From the NCBI RefSeq assembly GCF_036226445.1, contig NZ_CP108474.1:1-64000 (forward strand): a stretch of DNA of 64,000 nt. The letters are read 5' to 3'. Positions 39,138 to 50,900 of this stretch are shown here, piece by piece. The notes under the pieces were generated by a model. The model saw only the letters and a program-made list of their open reading frames with translations. It had not been told where the DNA came from and did not search any database. Position numbers and translations under genes: made by a program. How positions within the stretch are numbered: position 1 is the stretch's first letter; the number at the start of each line of letters is the position of its first letter. The stretch comes from Streptomyces sp. NBC_01255 (GTDB lineage Bacteria; Actinomycetota; Actinomycetes; Streptomycetales; Streptomycetaceae).

Positions 39138-40426
39138 CGGTCCGCGATCCGTTCCAGTTCCCGGACGAGCTCGGCGGGTGACGGCTGTGCGGCCAGCTCC
39201 TCGCCGAGCCGCCCGGCGGCTTCCCGGAACGACGGCTCGTCCAGCAGCCGCAGCAGCTGCTCCCTCACCCGCAGCCCGTCCAGGTCTTCCGGGGCATCTC
39301 CCCGGATCCACAGGCCGGCCCCGGACTGTTCCATGCGCGGGCCGCGTTCGGCGATGTCCGTCATGGCGCGGCCGATCACCAGTTGCGGGACGCCGTGGGC
39401 GATCGCTTCCAGGAACCCGGGTACGCCGCCGTGGTGGATGACGGCCGAGCACGACGGGACGACGGCGTGCAGGGGAACGAACTCCACCAGTCTGGTGTTG
39501 GCGGGGACCCGTTCCAGCTCTCGCTGGAACTTCTCGGGCAGCGTCATCACCAGCTCGATGTCCAGATCGGCCAGTGCGTCGAGCATTCCCTGCAGCTGCT
39601 TCAGGGAGGACGCGGCCGTCGCCGGATCCATGGCCAGGCTGAGTCCGAAGGTGGCCAGGACCCGGCGCTTGGCCGGGTCGCGTCGGGCCCAGTGCGGCAC
39701 GACCGACGGCCCGTTGTAGGGGACGTAGCGCAGGGGAAGGTGCGGGGTCGGGGACTCCAGTCGCATCGAACCGACGCTCTGTTCGATCGCGAACTGCCCG
39801 GTCACCATCTCTTCGGTGAATTCGACGCCGAACTTCTGCGCCCACTGCCCCAGCCAGTCCCCCAGCGGGTCCTCGCGGTCCTCGGGCGCCTGCTCCTCCC
39901 GTACCCGCAGGAAGTGCCGGCGGGCCCGGTCCTCGACGGCCAGCTCGGTGCGCATGCGGCCGTGCGGTACTCCGATCGCCGTGGCGGCGATCGCGCCCGC
40001 GTGGCTCAGCCAGTCCCAGAGCACCAGGTCCGGCTGCCACCAGCGGCAGTACTCCACCAGTTCCTCGACCATCGCGTCGTTGGAGGCCCGCGAGGTGGCG
40101 GCCAGGAACCGGCTCCCCCATCGCAGGCGCTCCCAGGTGAGTACTTCTTCGCGGTCCTCGCACACGTCGACGAGGATGTCGTTCTGCTCGCCGTGGGCTT
40201 CGACGAGTTTCTGGTACACCTCTCCCTGCTCGCGTGCGACTCTCCCGAAGACGGGTTCGTCGGAGCCGACGGGTACCGCCGGCAGGCCCGAGGCGGTGAC
40301 GGCGTCCGTCAGTTCCGGGCCGCTGGCGACGCGGACCTCGTGCCCCGCCGCCTGCAGCGCCCAGGCCAGGGGCACCATGTGCTGCAGGTGGGTTCGCCAG
40401 GGAAAGACTACGAACAGGACGCGCAT
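39134..40426 (-). CDS. Glycosyltransferase, EryCIII/DesVII-like (copy 1)
   Basis: A 430-residue GT-B enzyme of the macrolide glycosyltransferase family. It has an N-terminal acceptor domain (MRVLFVVFPWRTH, AWALQAAGHEVRVASGPE) and a C-terminal nucleotide-sugar domain with the HHGG motif in CSAVIHHGGVPGFLEA. It would attach the dTDP-deoxysugar to the peptide or polyketide. EryCIII/DesVII types often need a P450-like helper protein; none of obvious EryCII type is here, though a P450 is next door. AAGGAGGAAAG precedes ATG 40426. It is very similar to the glycosyltransferase at 59.9-61.2 kb. Confidence 0.85.
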   Translation of the reverse strand: MRVLFVVFPWRTHLQHMVPLAWALQAAGHEVRVASGPELTDAVTASGLPAVPVGSDEPVFGRVAREQGEVYQKLVEAHGEQNDILVDVCEDREEVLTWERLRWGSRFLAATSRASNDAMVEELVEYCRWWQPDLVLWDWLSHAGAIAATAIGVPHGRMRTELAVEDRARRHFLRVREEQAPEDREDPLGDWLGQWAQKFGVEFTEEMVTGQFAIEQSVGSMRLESPTPHLPLRYVPYNGPSVVPHWARRDPAKRRVLATFGLSLAMDPATAASSLKQLQGMLDALADLDIELVMTLPEKFQRELERVPANTRLVEFVPLHAVVPSCSAVIHHGGVPGFLEAIAHGVPQLVIGRAMTDIAERGPRMEQSGAGLWIRGDAPEDLDGLRVREQLLRLLDEPSFREAAGRLGEELAAQPSPAELVRELERIADR

Positions 40427-40486
40427 GGCGCTTTCCTCCTTCGGAGCGAACTCATCCATGGTTCGCAGGCTGGGCGGGCAACGGCG

Positions 40487-41698
40487 TCAATCGGTGAGCA
40501 TCTGGAGTTTCGACACGGCCAGCAGGTCGTCCAGGCCCAGGAATTCCGGCCGCTGATCCGGGTCCGCCCGCAGGTTGGGATACCGGTCCAGGAGGATCCG
40601 CAGGCAGATGCTGCTCTCGAGGCGGGCGAGCGGCGCGCCGATGCAGAAGTGGATTCCGCGGCCGAACCCCAGGTGCGGGTTGGGGTCGCGGCCGGGATCG
40701 AACTCGTCGGGCCGCTCGAACACCCGCTCGTCGCGGCTGCCGGCGCCGAGCCAGAGCCGGACGAGGCTCTTCTTCGGTACCTTGACGCCGGCCAGCTCGG
40801 TGTCTTCGGCGGTCGCGCGGACGGAGGCCGCGAGCGGGCCGAGGAACCGCAGGGTTTCCTCGGCGGCTCCCGGGATGAGGGCCCGGTTCGCCCGCAGCCG
40901 GGCGTACTGCTCGGGGTGGGCGTCCAGGCACAGCAGCATGTTGGCGATCGTCGCGCTGGTGGTGAGGTGTCCTGCGACCAGGAGTTCCCTGGAGAAGTTC
41001 ACCACCTGGTTGTCGCTGAGGCGCTCGCCGTCGACTTCCGCCTCGACCAGCTTGGTGAGCAGGTCCTCGCGCGGCTTGGTGCGCCGTTCGGCCGCGTGCG
41101 CGCGCAGGTACTCCATCAGTTCGGGCACTTGCCCCATGGCGGCCGCGACGTCCTCGTCGTCGAGCTGGGTGGCCGCGCCGGCCTTGACCGCGTCCTCCAC
41201 GTTCACTTCGCCCGCGGCGGAGAGGATGGTGTCCACCCACTGCTTGAAGAGGTCCCGGTCACTGCGCGGCACGCCGAGCATGTCGGCTATCACCATCACC
41301 GGCATCGGATAGGCCAGGTCCCCGACCAGTTCCAGGCGTCCCTTGCCCGGCGCCTCGTCGAGGAGCTGACCGGTGACCTCGGCGATCCGCGGTTCGAGGT
41401 CGGCGACCAGCTTCGGGGTGAACGCACGGCTGACGATCTTGCGCAGTTTCGTGTGCTTGGGCGGGTCGGCCGCGCTCAGCGCGCCCTCGCTGAGGCTTTC
41501 GCCCTCGGGCGCCCCGAACAGCAGGGCTTCCACGTTGGACGAGTACACCTGCGGGTCGCCGTAGACCTCCAGGATCTCGGCGTGGCCGTAGACATGGACC
41601 ACCCCGTTCTCGTCCACGGTGACGGGCTGCTCCGGTCGGTGGCCCCACATCCAGAAGAACGCCGGGTTCACTCCCCAGCGGTCGGCGAGCTGTGTCAT
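40487..41698 (-). CDS. Cytochrome P450 (second), atypical I-helix
   Basis: A 403-residue P450 with the K-helix ExxR (AAEETLRFLGP) and haem loop FGRGIHFCIG intact. The I-helix reads AGHLTTS where the conserved acid should follow the His (usually AGHETT), so the acid-alcohol pair that protonates the iron-oxo intermediate lacks its acid. Such variants occur in P450s with unusual chemistry or in non-catalytic partners. It lies between the glycosyltransferase and MbtH genes in the NRPS transcript. ATG 41698 is 8 bases after GGAGGG; 41704 is possible. Confidence 0.85.
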   Translation of the reverse strand: MTQLADRWGVNPAFFWMWGHRPEQPVTVDENGVVHVYGHAEILEVYGDPQVYSSNVEALLFGAPEGESLSEGALSAADPPKHTKLRKIVSRAFTPKLVADLEPRIAEVTGQLLDEAPGKGRLELVGDLAYPMPVMVIADMLGVPRSDRDLFKQWVDTILSAAGEVNVEDAVKAGAATQLDDEDVAAAMGQVPELMEYLRAHAAERRTKPREDLLTKLVEAEVDGERLSDNQVVNFSRELLVAGHLTTSATIANMLLCLDAHPEQYARLRANRALIPGAAEETLRFLGPLAASVRATAEDTELAGVKVPKKSLVRLWLGAGSRDERVFERPDEFDPGRDPNPHLGFGRGIHFCIGAPLARLESSICLRILLDRYPNLRADPDQRPEFLGLDDLLAVSKLQMLTD

Positions 41699-41738
41699 CT
41701 CCATCCCTCCTGTTTCTCGTTCTGTACGGGCGCGGGTC

Positions 41739-41951
41739 CTACTCGCCCATGGCGTGGCGCAGGCTCTTGGGCCGCAGATCGGTCCAGTTCTCCTCTACGT
41801 GGGTCAGGCACTTCGGTCGGTCCTGCGGGCCGAAGGCGATCCGCCAGCCGTCCGGGACGTGTGCGAATGCCGGCCACAGGGAGTGCTGTTCCTCGTCGTT
41901 CACCAGGACGTAGAACGTGCCGTTCTCGTCGTCGAAGGGGTTCGTGGTCAC
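41739..41951 (-). CDS. MbtH-like protein
   Basis: A 70-residue MbtH protein with the full family signature: [20 protein letters not shown], the SLWP stretch, VPDGW, and [11 protein letters not shown]. It binds adenylation domains and is often needed for their solubility and activity. It sits directly downstream of the NRPS (9 bp) and starts with GTG, so it is surely co-expressed with it. Confidence 0.95.
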   Translation of the reverse strand: MTTNPFDDENGTFYVLVNDEEQHSLWPAFAHVPDGWRIAFGPQDRPKCLTHVEENWTDLRPKSLRHAMGE

Positions 41952-41960
41952 GCGGTCTCC

Positions 41961-44900
41961 TCAATCACGGAGGTAGCGGTTGACGATGGTGCAGATCTCG
42001 GCCGCGGGCTTCGGCTCGGTGAGGCCGAAGTGCGTGGCGTCGATGTCGAAGGTGTGCAGCTCGCCGTCGACGTACGGCTCCCAGGGGGCGGGCCGTACCT
42101 CGGGGCTGTGCGTCGCGCTGAAGAACAGCACGGTGCCGCGGTAGGTGGGCTGGGGGAACTCCACGACCATCCGGGAGTGCTCGACGATGACCGTGGCGCC
42201 GTTCTCGACGATGTTCCGGCGGTCGTCGTCGTCGGCGTTGCCCGGCAGGTAGTCGTCCAGGAAGTCGCGCGCCTCCGCCCGGGTGAGGTGGGCCTCCGCC
42301 AGCTGTGTGAACCCGCTGCTGGGAACGGCGTCGAGGAGCACCACCAGGGACACCTCGTAGCCGCGCTGCTGGAGTTCGGCACCGACGGCGTGGGCCAGGG
42401 AGCCGCCCAGCGAATGCCCGGCCAGCTGGAACGGACCGTGCGGCTGCACGGCGAGGACCTGTTCGGTGTAGTCGGTGACCATGGCGGCGAAGCTGGCCGG
42501 CAGCGGCGCGCCGTCGAAGCCGCGCGCCTGGATGCCGTACACGGGGCGGTCCTCCAGCTGGGTGGCCAGCCCCAGGTAGGACCAGCACAGGCCGAATCCC
42601 GGGTGGAAGAGCCACAAGGGCGTTTTGGTCCCGCCGGTCCGCAGCGGCAGCAGGGTGTCGAAGGGGCCGCCGTCGCCGGGATCCCGGAGGCCGCCCGTCA
42701 GGTGTTCCACCAGTTTGGCGACGGTCGGCGCCTGGAACACCGTGCGGATCGGGACTTCCGCGCTCAGCACCGTGCGGATCCGGCTGATGAGCCGGGTGGC
42801 GAGGAGCGAGTGGCCGCCGAGAGCGAAGAAGTCGTCGTCGATGCCGACCCGCTCCATGCCGAGGACCTGCGCGAACACGCTTGCCAGCAGTTCTTCCTGG
42901 GCGTTGCGGGGGGCCCGGTAGGCGGTGTGGCTGAGGAACTCGGGCGCGGGCAGCTGCCTGCGGTCGACCTTCCCGGTCACGGCCAGTGGCAGACTCTCCA
43001 TGACCAGGATGGCCGAGGGCACCATGTGCTCCGGCAGTCGTTGTCCGGTGAAGGACCGCAGGGTGTCCGGGTCGGGCCGCTCGCTCTCGGCCGGTGTGAC
43101 GTAGGCGACGAGGTGCCTGCCGATGCCCGGCTGGTCCCGGGTGATCACGACGGCCTGCGCGACCTGCGGATGGTCGGCGAGTACCGCCTCCACCTCGCCG
43201 AGTTCGATCCGGAAGCCCCGGACCTTGACCTGGTTGTCGACGCGGCCCCGGAACAGGAGGCGGCCCTCCGGTGTCCAGGCGGCCAGGTCGCCGGTGCGGT
43301 ACATCCGCTCGCCCGGCCCGCCGAAGGGGCAGGCCACGAAGCGCTCCGCGGTGAGGCCGTACCGGTCCAGATAGCCGCGGGCCAGTCGTTCGCCGGCGAC
43401 GTACAGGTCTCCGACGACCCCGACCGGCGCCGGTCGCAGCGCCGCGTCCAGCACGTACAGGCGGGTGTTGTCCATCGGGCGCCCGATCGGTACGGCCTCG
43501 CCGAGGTCGTCCGTGCCGGTGATGACGTGCATGGTGGTGGCCGCGGTGGTCTCGGTCGGGCCGTAGCCGTTCACGATGGTCAGGTCGGCGCATGCGCGGA
43601 GCACCCGTTCCAGGGCGGCCGGGGTCACCACGTCACCGACCGTCCACACCTCACGGGCGCCGCGGAACGCCTCGGGTGCCTCATCGGCGAAGGCCATGAA
43701 CTGGCCCGCCGGCATGATGAGTCCGGTGACTCCTTGTTCGGCGATCATCCGTGTGAGTCCCGCCGGATCCAGTCGGCCGGGCGGAAGGATGACGACTGCG
43801 CCGCCGCGGAGCAGGCCGGCCCACAGCTCGTAGGTGAAGGTGTCGAAGGCCTGGGTGTGGTGCATGAGAACGCGCTCCAGGCGGCTCTCGTCGTAGCCGC
43901 GGTCCGCCGACAGGACTGCCAGCGACCGGTGGGAGATGCCGACGGCCTTGGGCCGGCCCGTGGAGCCGGAGGTGTACACCACGTAGCAGAGCTGGTCCGG
44001 GTGCGCGGCGGAGTCTGCGGCGAGCGGGTCGGCCGGGGCCGCCGCGATCTCCCGGGCGGTCCGGGGCGCGTCGATGACCAGGAGCGGGCAGTCGCTTGCG
44101 GGCAGCGTGGCCGAGGTCTGTGTGTCGGTCACCACGAGAGCGGGGTCGGCGTCGCTCAGCATGAAGGTGATCCGCTCGGCGGGGTAGGCAGGGTCGATGG
44201 GCAGGTAGATGCCACCCGCCTTCGCGATGGCCAGTACGGCGACGATGTACTGCGGTGAGCGCGGGAGGGCGAGTGCGACGGGCGATTCCTGGCCCACGCC
44301 GCTGGCCGCCAGGACCCGTGCGAGCCGGTTGGCCCGTTCGTCGAGCTCGCGGTAGGTGAGAGTGGTGTCACCGCACAGCACGGCGTGGGCGTCGGGGCGG
44401 TGGGCGGCGCGCTGTTCGAACAGTGCGGCCACGCCGGTCCCGGGGACCTCGGCGGTGGTGTCGTTGAAGCCGGTCAGCACGAGTTCGCGCTCGGCCGGTG
44501 CCAGGGGGTCGATTCCGCTCAGCGGGGTGTCGGGGTCCGCCGCGATGTCGCCGAGGATCCGTGTGAGGCGGTGCGCGAGGCGCTGTACGGTCTCGGAGTC
44601 GAAGGCGTGGTCGCGGTGGCCCAGCATCAGCTGGAGGTCCGGGTCGGCGGTGGCGAACAGGGCGAGCGGGTAGTGCACCGCCGCTTCCCAGTCCATTCCG
44701 GTGATGGCGATGCCGGCCGCGCTCAGCGTCTCGTCGAGGTCGTCCCCGCCGGCGGGGTAGGACTCGTAGACCACCACCGAGTCGAAGAGCACGGGGAGGT
44801 CGACGGCCCGGTGGATCTCGGCGAGGCCGAGGTGGTGGTGGTCCATCAGCGCGGCCTGGCGCTCCTGAAGGTCGAGGAGCAGTTCGGCCGCGCTCTGTCC

Positions 44901-47900
44901 GGCCGTCGTGCGTACCCGGACCGGGAGGGTGTTGATGAACAGGCCCACCATCTCGTCCATGCCTGCCACCTGCGGCGGGCGCCCGGAGACCGTGGCGCCG
45001 AACACGACGTCCTGGCGGCCCGTGTGGCCGGCGAGGAGCAGTGCCCAGGCGCCCTGCACCAGATTGTTGAGGGTGATGCCGAGTTCGGCGGCGCGCTGCG
45101 ACAGGCGGCGTGCCAGGTCGCGGTCCAGGTCGACCGGTGTCCTGCGGTGGCCGCCTCCCGCCTGCTGCTGACTGCGGGGGGCGACCAGTGTCGGCTCGTC
45201 CAGCCCGTCCAGTTCGGTCCGCCACGCCTGTGCCGCACTTTCGTGGTCCTGTTGCGACAGCCAGTCGAGGAAGTCGCGGTACGGGCGTACCCGGTTCAGT
45301 CGTCCGGCGTCCCCGAAGGTGGCGTACAGGTGCAGCAGGCTGTGCAGCACGAGGGGCGAGGACCAGCCGTCGTACACGATGTGGTGGACGGTCATCACCA
45401 GTTCGTGGTGCTCGGGTGCCCGCTGGACGAGGGTCAGGCGCAGCAGGGGCGGGGTGGCCGGGTCGAAGGGGGTGGCCCGGTCCCGGTCCCGCAGGTCCCG
45501 CAGTTTCTCCTCCTGTTCCCGTTCGGGCAGGCCGCTCCAGTCCATGGTCTGCCAGGGGAGCTCGACACGGTCGAGGAGGACCTGTACGGGTTCGCCGGCG
45601 GCTGTGGCCACGAATGCGGTGCGCAGGCTGTCGTAGCGGTCGAGCAGGGCCTGGCCGGCCGTCCTCATCCGTTCCGGGTCCACGTGTCCGGTCAGGTGGA
45701 AGACCAGTTGCACCTGGTAGGCGTCGAATTCGGCGCCGTCCAGCCGGCTCTGGAACAGCAGGCCGGACTGCAGCGAGGTCAGCGGCCATACGTCGACCAC
45801 GTCCGGGTAGCGCTCCTCCCAGACTTCCAGGTCCCGCTGTCGTACGCGGACCAGGGGCACGTCCGACGGTGTCAGGCCGCCCGCCCCGGGAGCGGTGGCG
45901 TGTCGGGCCAGGCCTTCCAGGGCGGTGCGCCACAGGTCCGCGAGTTCCTGTACTTCTTCCCGGGTGAGCAGCCCGGTGGGGAAGGCGAAGTCGGCGGTCA
46001 GCTGCGGGCCGTGCGCGGTCTCGGCGGAGAAGGCGGTGATGTCCACGGCGGTCAGGGCGGGTGCGTTCGGTTCGGGTACGAGGTCGTCCAGGTCGCCGGA
46101 CATCGTCCAGCCCGTGCCGTTGTCCTCCTGCGCCGAGGCGACCGGGCCCAGCCGGCCGAGGTAGTTGAAGGCGACCTGTCCGTCGCCGTATGCCGTGAGG
46201 ATCTCGGCGGTCTTGGGGTTGAGGTGGCGCAGCAGGCCGTAGCCGATGCCCTTGTCCGGGATCGCGTGGAGCTGTTCCTTGATGGTCTTCATCGCGTAGC
46301 CGGCTGTGCGGCCACCCGCGACGGCGTCCTGCAGATCGATGCCGCTGACGTCGAGGCGGACGGGGTAGATGCTGGTGAACCAGCCGATGGTGCGGGTGAG
46401 GTCGGCGCCGGGTACCGCGGCTTCCTCGCGGCCGTGTCCTTCGAGGCGGATCAGCGTCGAGGGTTCGTCGATGTCCCGTGCCCTGTACCACCCGGCGAGG
46501 GCCAGTGCGAGTGCGGTGAGCAGGCCGTCGTCGACGCCGCTGTGGAAGGCGGCGGGCAGTGTGGTCAGGAGCGCTTCGGTGGTCGGGTGGTCCAGCGTGA
46601 TCCGCACCGTGTCCATGGTCGCGCGCACGTCGATGGCGGGGTCGAGGGCCCGGGCGCCGAGCTGTGGCTCGGGCCGGTCCAGCAGGTCCCGCCAGTGGTC
46701 GAGTTCGGCGACCCGGTCGGGTGCCCCGGCTGCCTGCAGCAGGCCGTACGACCAGCTGCGCATCGTGGTGGGCACCGTGGCCAGCCGCGGGGAGCGGCCC
46801 TGTCGCACGGCGTCCCAGGCCTGTGCGAGGTCGGACAGCAGGATGTGCCAGGAGACCCCGTCGGTCACCAGGTGGTGCAGGACGATGATCAGTTGGCCGG
46901 CGGTGTCCGGGCCTGCGTCGCACCAGATGAAGCGGGCCATCCGGCCTGCTTCCGCGTCCAGTTCACGGGCGGCGGCGACGACGTCGGCCTTGGTCTCCTG
47001 CCGCCAGGCGGGGTTGTCCCAGTCGCCGGTGCAGGGCCTGCGGCGGATGAGCGACGCCACGTCGAGGGTGCCGGGTGCGGCCGCGTCCAGGCCCTGCTCC
47101 CCGGCGTGGACGCGGAGGCGGGAGCGCAGCATGTCGTGATGGTCGACGACCGCGGCGAGGGTCGCGGTCAATCCGGTCTCGTCGATGCCGGTCGGCAGCT
47201 CCACCACCGTCGACATCGTGAATCCGTCGTGGTTTCCGACGTGCTCGGCGATCTGTCGCATCACGGGAAGCAGTGGCATCCAGCCGAGTCCGCTCCCGGC
47301 GGGTTCCCGGCGGTCCGTGCCGGGCTGCCCGCCGGCCGTGGCGGCCGCGGCGAGGGCGGCCACGGTCCGGTGCTTGAACATGAGCCGTGGCGTGATCGCC
47401 ACGCCCTTCTCGCGGGCTCGGGAGACGACCTGGATGGAGCGGATGCTGTCGCCGCCGGCCACGAAGAAGTCGTCGTCGATGCCGACCCGGTCCCGCCCCA
47501 GGATGTCGGCGAAGATCGCGGCGAGTGTCGTCTCCGCCTCGGTCTGGGGAGCCCGGTAGCTGGTGGCCGCCGTGGTCGGCGGCGCGGGCAGGGCGGACTT
47601 GTCGAGCTTGCCGTTGGCCGTCAACGGCAGAGTGTCGAGCAGCAGGAACACCGAAGGCACCATGAATTCCGGCAGCCTCTCGGACAGGAAGGCGCGCAGG
47701 TCGTCGGCGTCCGGGCCGCGGCTTGTCGACGGGGCGGGGGTTCCGGCCGGTGCGGGCGCGGGCACCGCGTAGCCCACCAGGCGCTGCCGGCCGTCCTTGC
47801 CCCGGTGGGCGGTCACCACGGCCTGTCCGATGCCCGGGTGCTGTTGCATGACGGCGGTGATCTCGCCGGGTTCGATGCGCAGCCCGTTGATCTTGACCTG

Positions 47901-50900
47901 GTCGTCGCTGCGGCCGAGATAGTCGAGTTGCCCGTCCGCGCCCTGGCGCACGATGTCCCCGGTCCGGTACATGCGGGTGCCGGCGGGTCCGTACGGGTCG
48001 GTGACGAAGCGCTCGGCGGTGAGCCCGGGGCGGTTCAGGTAGCCCCGGGCCAGGCTGGGCCCCGCGATGTACAGCTCGCCGGCGACGCCTGGTTCGACGG
48101 GGGCGAGCCGCTCGTCGAGCACCCGCAGCCGGTTTCCGTCCACGGCGGTGCCGATGGGTGTGCGGCCGGTGCCGAGGGGGGCGCTGACCGTGCCGCACAC
48201 GGTGGTCTCGGCGGGACCGTAGGCGTTGACGAAGCGGCGGCCCGGCGTCCAGGCGGCGGCCAGCGCCGGTGGGCACGCCTCGCCTCCGACGGTGACGGTG
48301 CGCAGTGCGGTCAGGGTGCGGGACGCGTCGGCCGGGAGCGCGGCGAGCACGCTGGGCGGCAGCATGACGTGGGTGATGTCGAGTTCGGTCAGGTTGCGGG
48401 CCAGGTCTTCGCCGACGAGGCGCTGTTCACGCGGGACCACCAGGGTGGCGCCGGTCGTGAGGGTCTGGACGTACTCCCAGATGGCGGCGTCGAAGCTGGG
48501 CGCCGCGACCTGGAGGACTCGGGAGTCCGGGCTCAGCGCGAGGCGGTCCTGTGTGGTGCGGCTGAGGGCCGCGATGCCGGCGTGGGTGACGACGACGCCC
48601 TTGGGCCGTCCGGTCGAGCCGGAGGTGAAGATGAGGTAGGCGGGATGCGCGGGGGTCAGGGCGACGTCCGGGTCCGTGGCCGGGCCGTCCTGCCAGGCCT
48701 GCGTCACTTCGGGGGCGTCGACGGCCACGACATCGGTGCCCGGGCCTGCCGGCAGCCCCGTCGCGATGCCGGCCGTGGCCAGAAGGACGGCGGGGGCGGC
48801 GTCGTCGAGCATGAACCGGATGCGATCGGTGGGATAGTCGGGATCGATCGGCAGGTATGCCGCGCCCGCCTTGAAGATGCCCAGGACGACGGCGACCTGG
48901 TCGGCGCCGCGTGGCATGGCGACGCCGACCGACTGCTCGGGGCCGATGCCCCGGGCGATCAGCCAGTGCGCGACTCGGTTGGCCCGCTGGTTCAGTTCCC
49001 GGTACGACCACACCCGGCCGCCGGATTCCACGGCCGGTGCCTGCGGGGCTCGCAGGAGCTGTTGCCGGAACAGGTCCGGGAAGGTGGCCGTTGCGACCTC
49101 GCGTCCGGTCCGCTGCTCGGCCGCGAGCAGTGTGCCGCGTTCTTCGGCGGTGGGTTCGCCTGCCCCGCCGATGTGCTGTGCGGGGTCCTGGACGGCGGCG
49201 GCGAGGAGCCGTTCCCAGTGGGCGATCACCGTCTCGATCGTCGAGGCGTCGAAGAGCTCCGTGGAGTACTCGACGGCGATGTGTATGCCGTTCGGCGCGG
49301 TGCGGTCGCGGAACGTCTCGGTCAGGCTCAGTGTCACGTCGTAGCGGGAGGTGCCTGTGCCCACGCCCTCGCTCGCGACGCGTACACCGGGCAGTTCGAA
49401 GTCCGCGTCCTCGGTGTTCTGCAGGATCAGGGCGACCTGGAAGAGCGGGTTGAGCGATGCCGAGCGTTCCGGGTTGAGCTTCTCCACCAGGGCTTCGAAG
49501 GGAATGTCCTGGTGGGTGTACGCGGCCAGGCTCGTCCGGCGTGTCTGGTTGAGCAGTTCGACGAAGGTCGGGTCGCCCGAGGTGTCGATGCGCATGACCT
49601 GCACGTTGACGAAGAGGCCGATCAAGTCGTTGAGGTTCTGGTCGATCCGGCCCGCGATGCCGCTGCCGAGCGCGATGTCGGTGCCTGCGCCGAGCCGGGT
49701 GAACAGGGCGGCCATGGTCGCCTGGAGCACCATGAAGGGGGTGGTGCCGGTGGCGCGGGCGAGCGAGACGATTCCCTCGTGGAGCGTCGTGTCCAGGGTG
49801 AACTCGAGCAGATCGCCGCTGCGGTCGAGCTCCGCGGGGCGCGGTCGGTCCGTCGGGAAGGTGACGGTCTCGGGCAGCCCCGCCAGCTGCCGGGACCAGT
49901 AGAGGCACTGCCGGCTGAACAGGCTGTCCGGGTCGTCGTCGCCTCCCAGGAGCTCCCGCTGCCACAGGGCGTAGTGCGCGTACTGCAGCGGCAGTGGTGT
50001 CCAGCGGGGTGCCTGGCCTCGGGTGCGGGCCGTGTAGGCGGTGGCCAGGTCCTTGGCGAGGGGTGTCGCGGACCATCCGTCGGCCGCGATGTGGTGGATC
50101 ACGAGGACCAGGGCGAACTCGTCCGGGTCGGTGCGCAGCAGCACGGCCTTGAGCGGAATCTCGGTGGCGATGTCGAAGGGGTGGCGGGCGGCCGCGGCGA
50201 TGGCGCCGGCCAGGTTGTCCGCGTCCGCGACCGGGCGCACGGGGAGGGCGATGCGGGCCTCCTCCGGCCCCAGGATGTGCTGGTACGGCCGCCCGTCGAC
50301 CTCGCGGTAGACGGTGCGCAGGATCTCGTGCCTGGTCACGAGGTCGTTGACGGTCTCTTCCAGGGCCCGCACGTTCAGGTCCCCGCTGAGGCGGAGGACG
50401 ATGGGCATGTTGTAGGTCGCCGCGCGGCCCTCGAACTTGTGCAGGAACCACAGCCGTTGCTGGGAGAAGGACAGCGGGAGCCGCTCGGGGAGCTTCTCGG
50501 GGGGAGCCAGGGGTGCGCGGGCCGCCCCGGCCCGGTCCAGATGCGGGACGAGTTCGGCCACGGTCGGAGCGGCGAAGAGGGTACGCAGCTCCACTTCGGT
50601 GCGCAGCGCGGACCGGATGCGGTTGACGAGCTTGATGGCCATGATCGAGTGGCCGCCGAGAGCGAAGAAGTCGTCGTCGACGCCGACCCGGTCGACATGC
50701 AGGACTTCGGCGAACAGCTCGCACAGCAGCTCTTCCTGAGGAGTGCGCGGGTCACCGCCCGCGGCCGCCGCGGCGAAGTGCGGTGCGGGCAGCGCTTCCC
50801 GGTCCAGCTTGCCGTTGACGGACAGCGGAACCGAGTCGAGGGCGACGACGGCGGCGGGCACCAGGTGTGCGGGCAGCCGCTCGCGCAGATAGCCGCGCAG

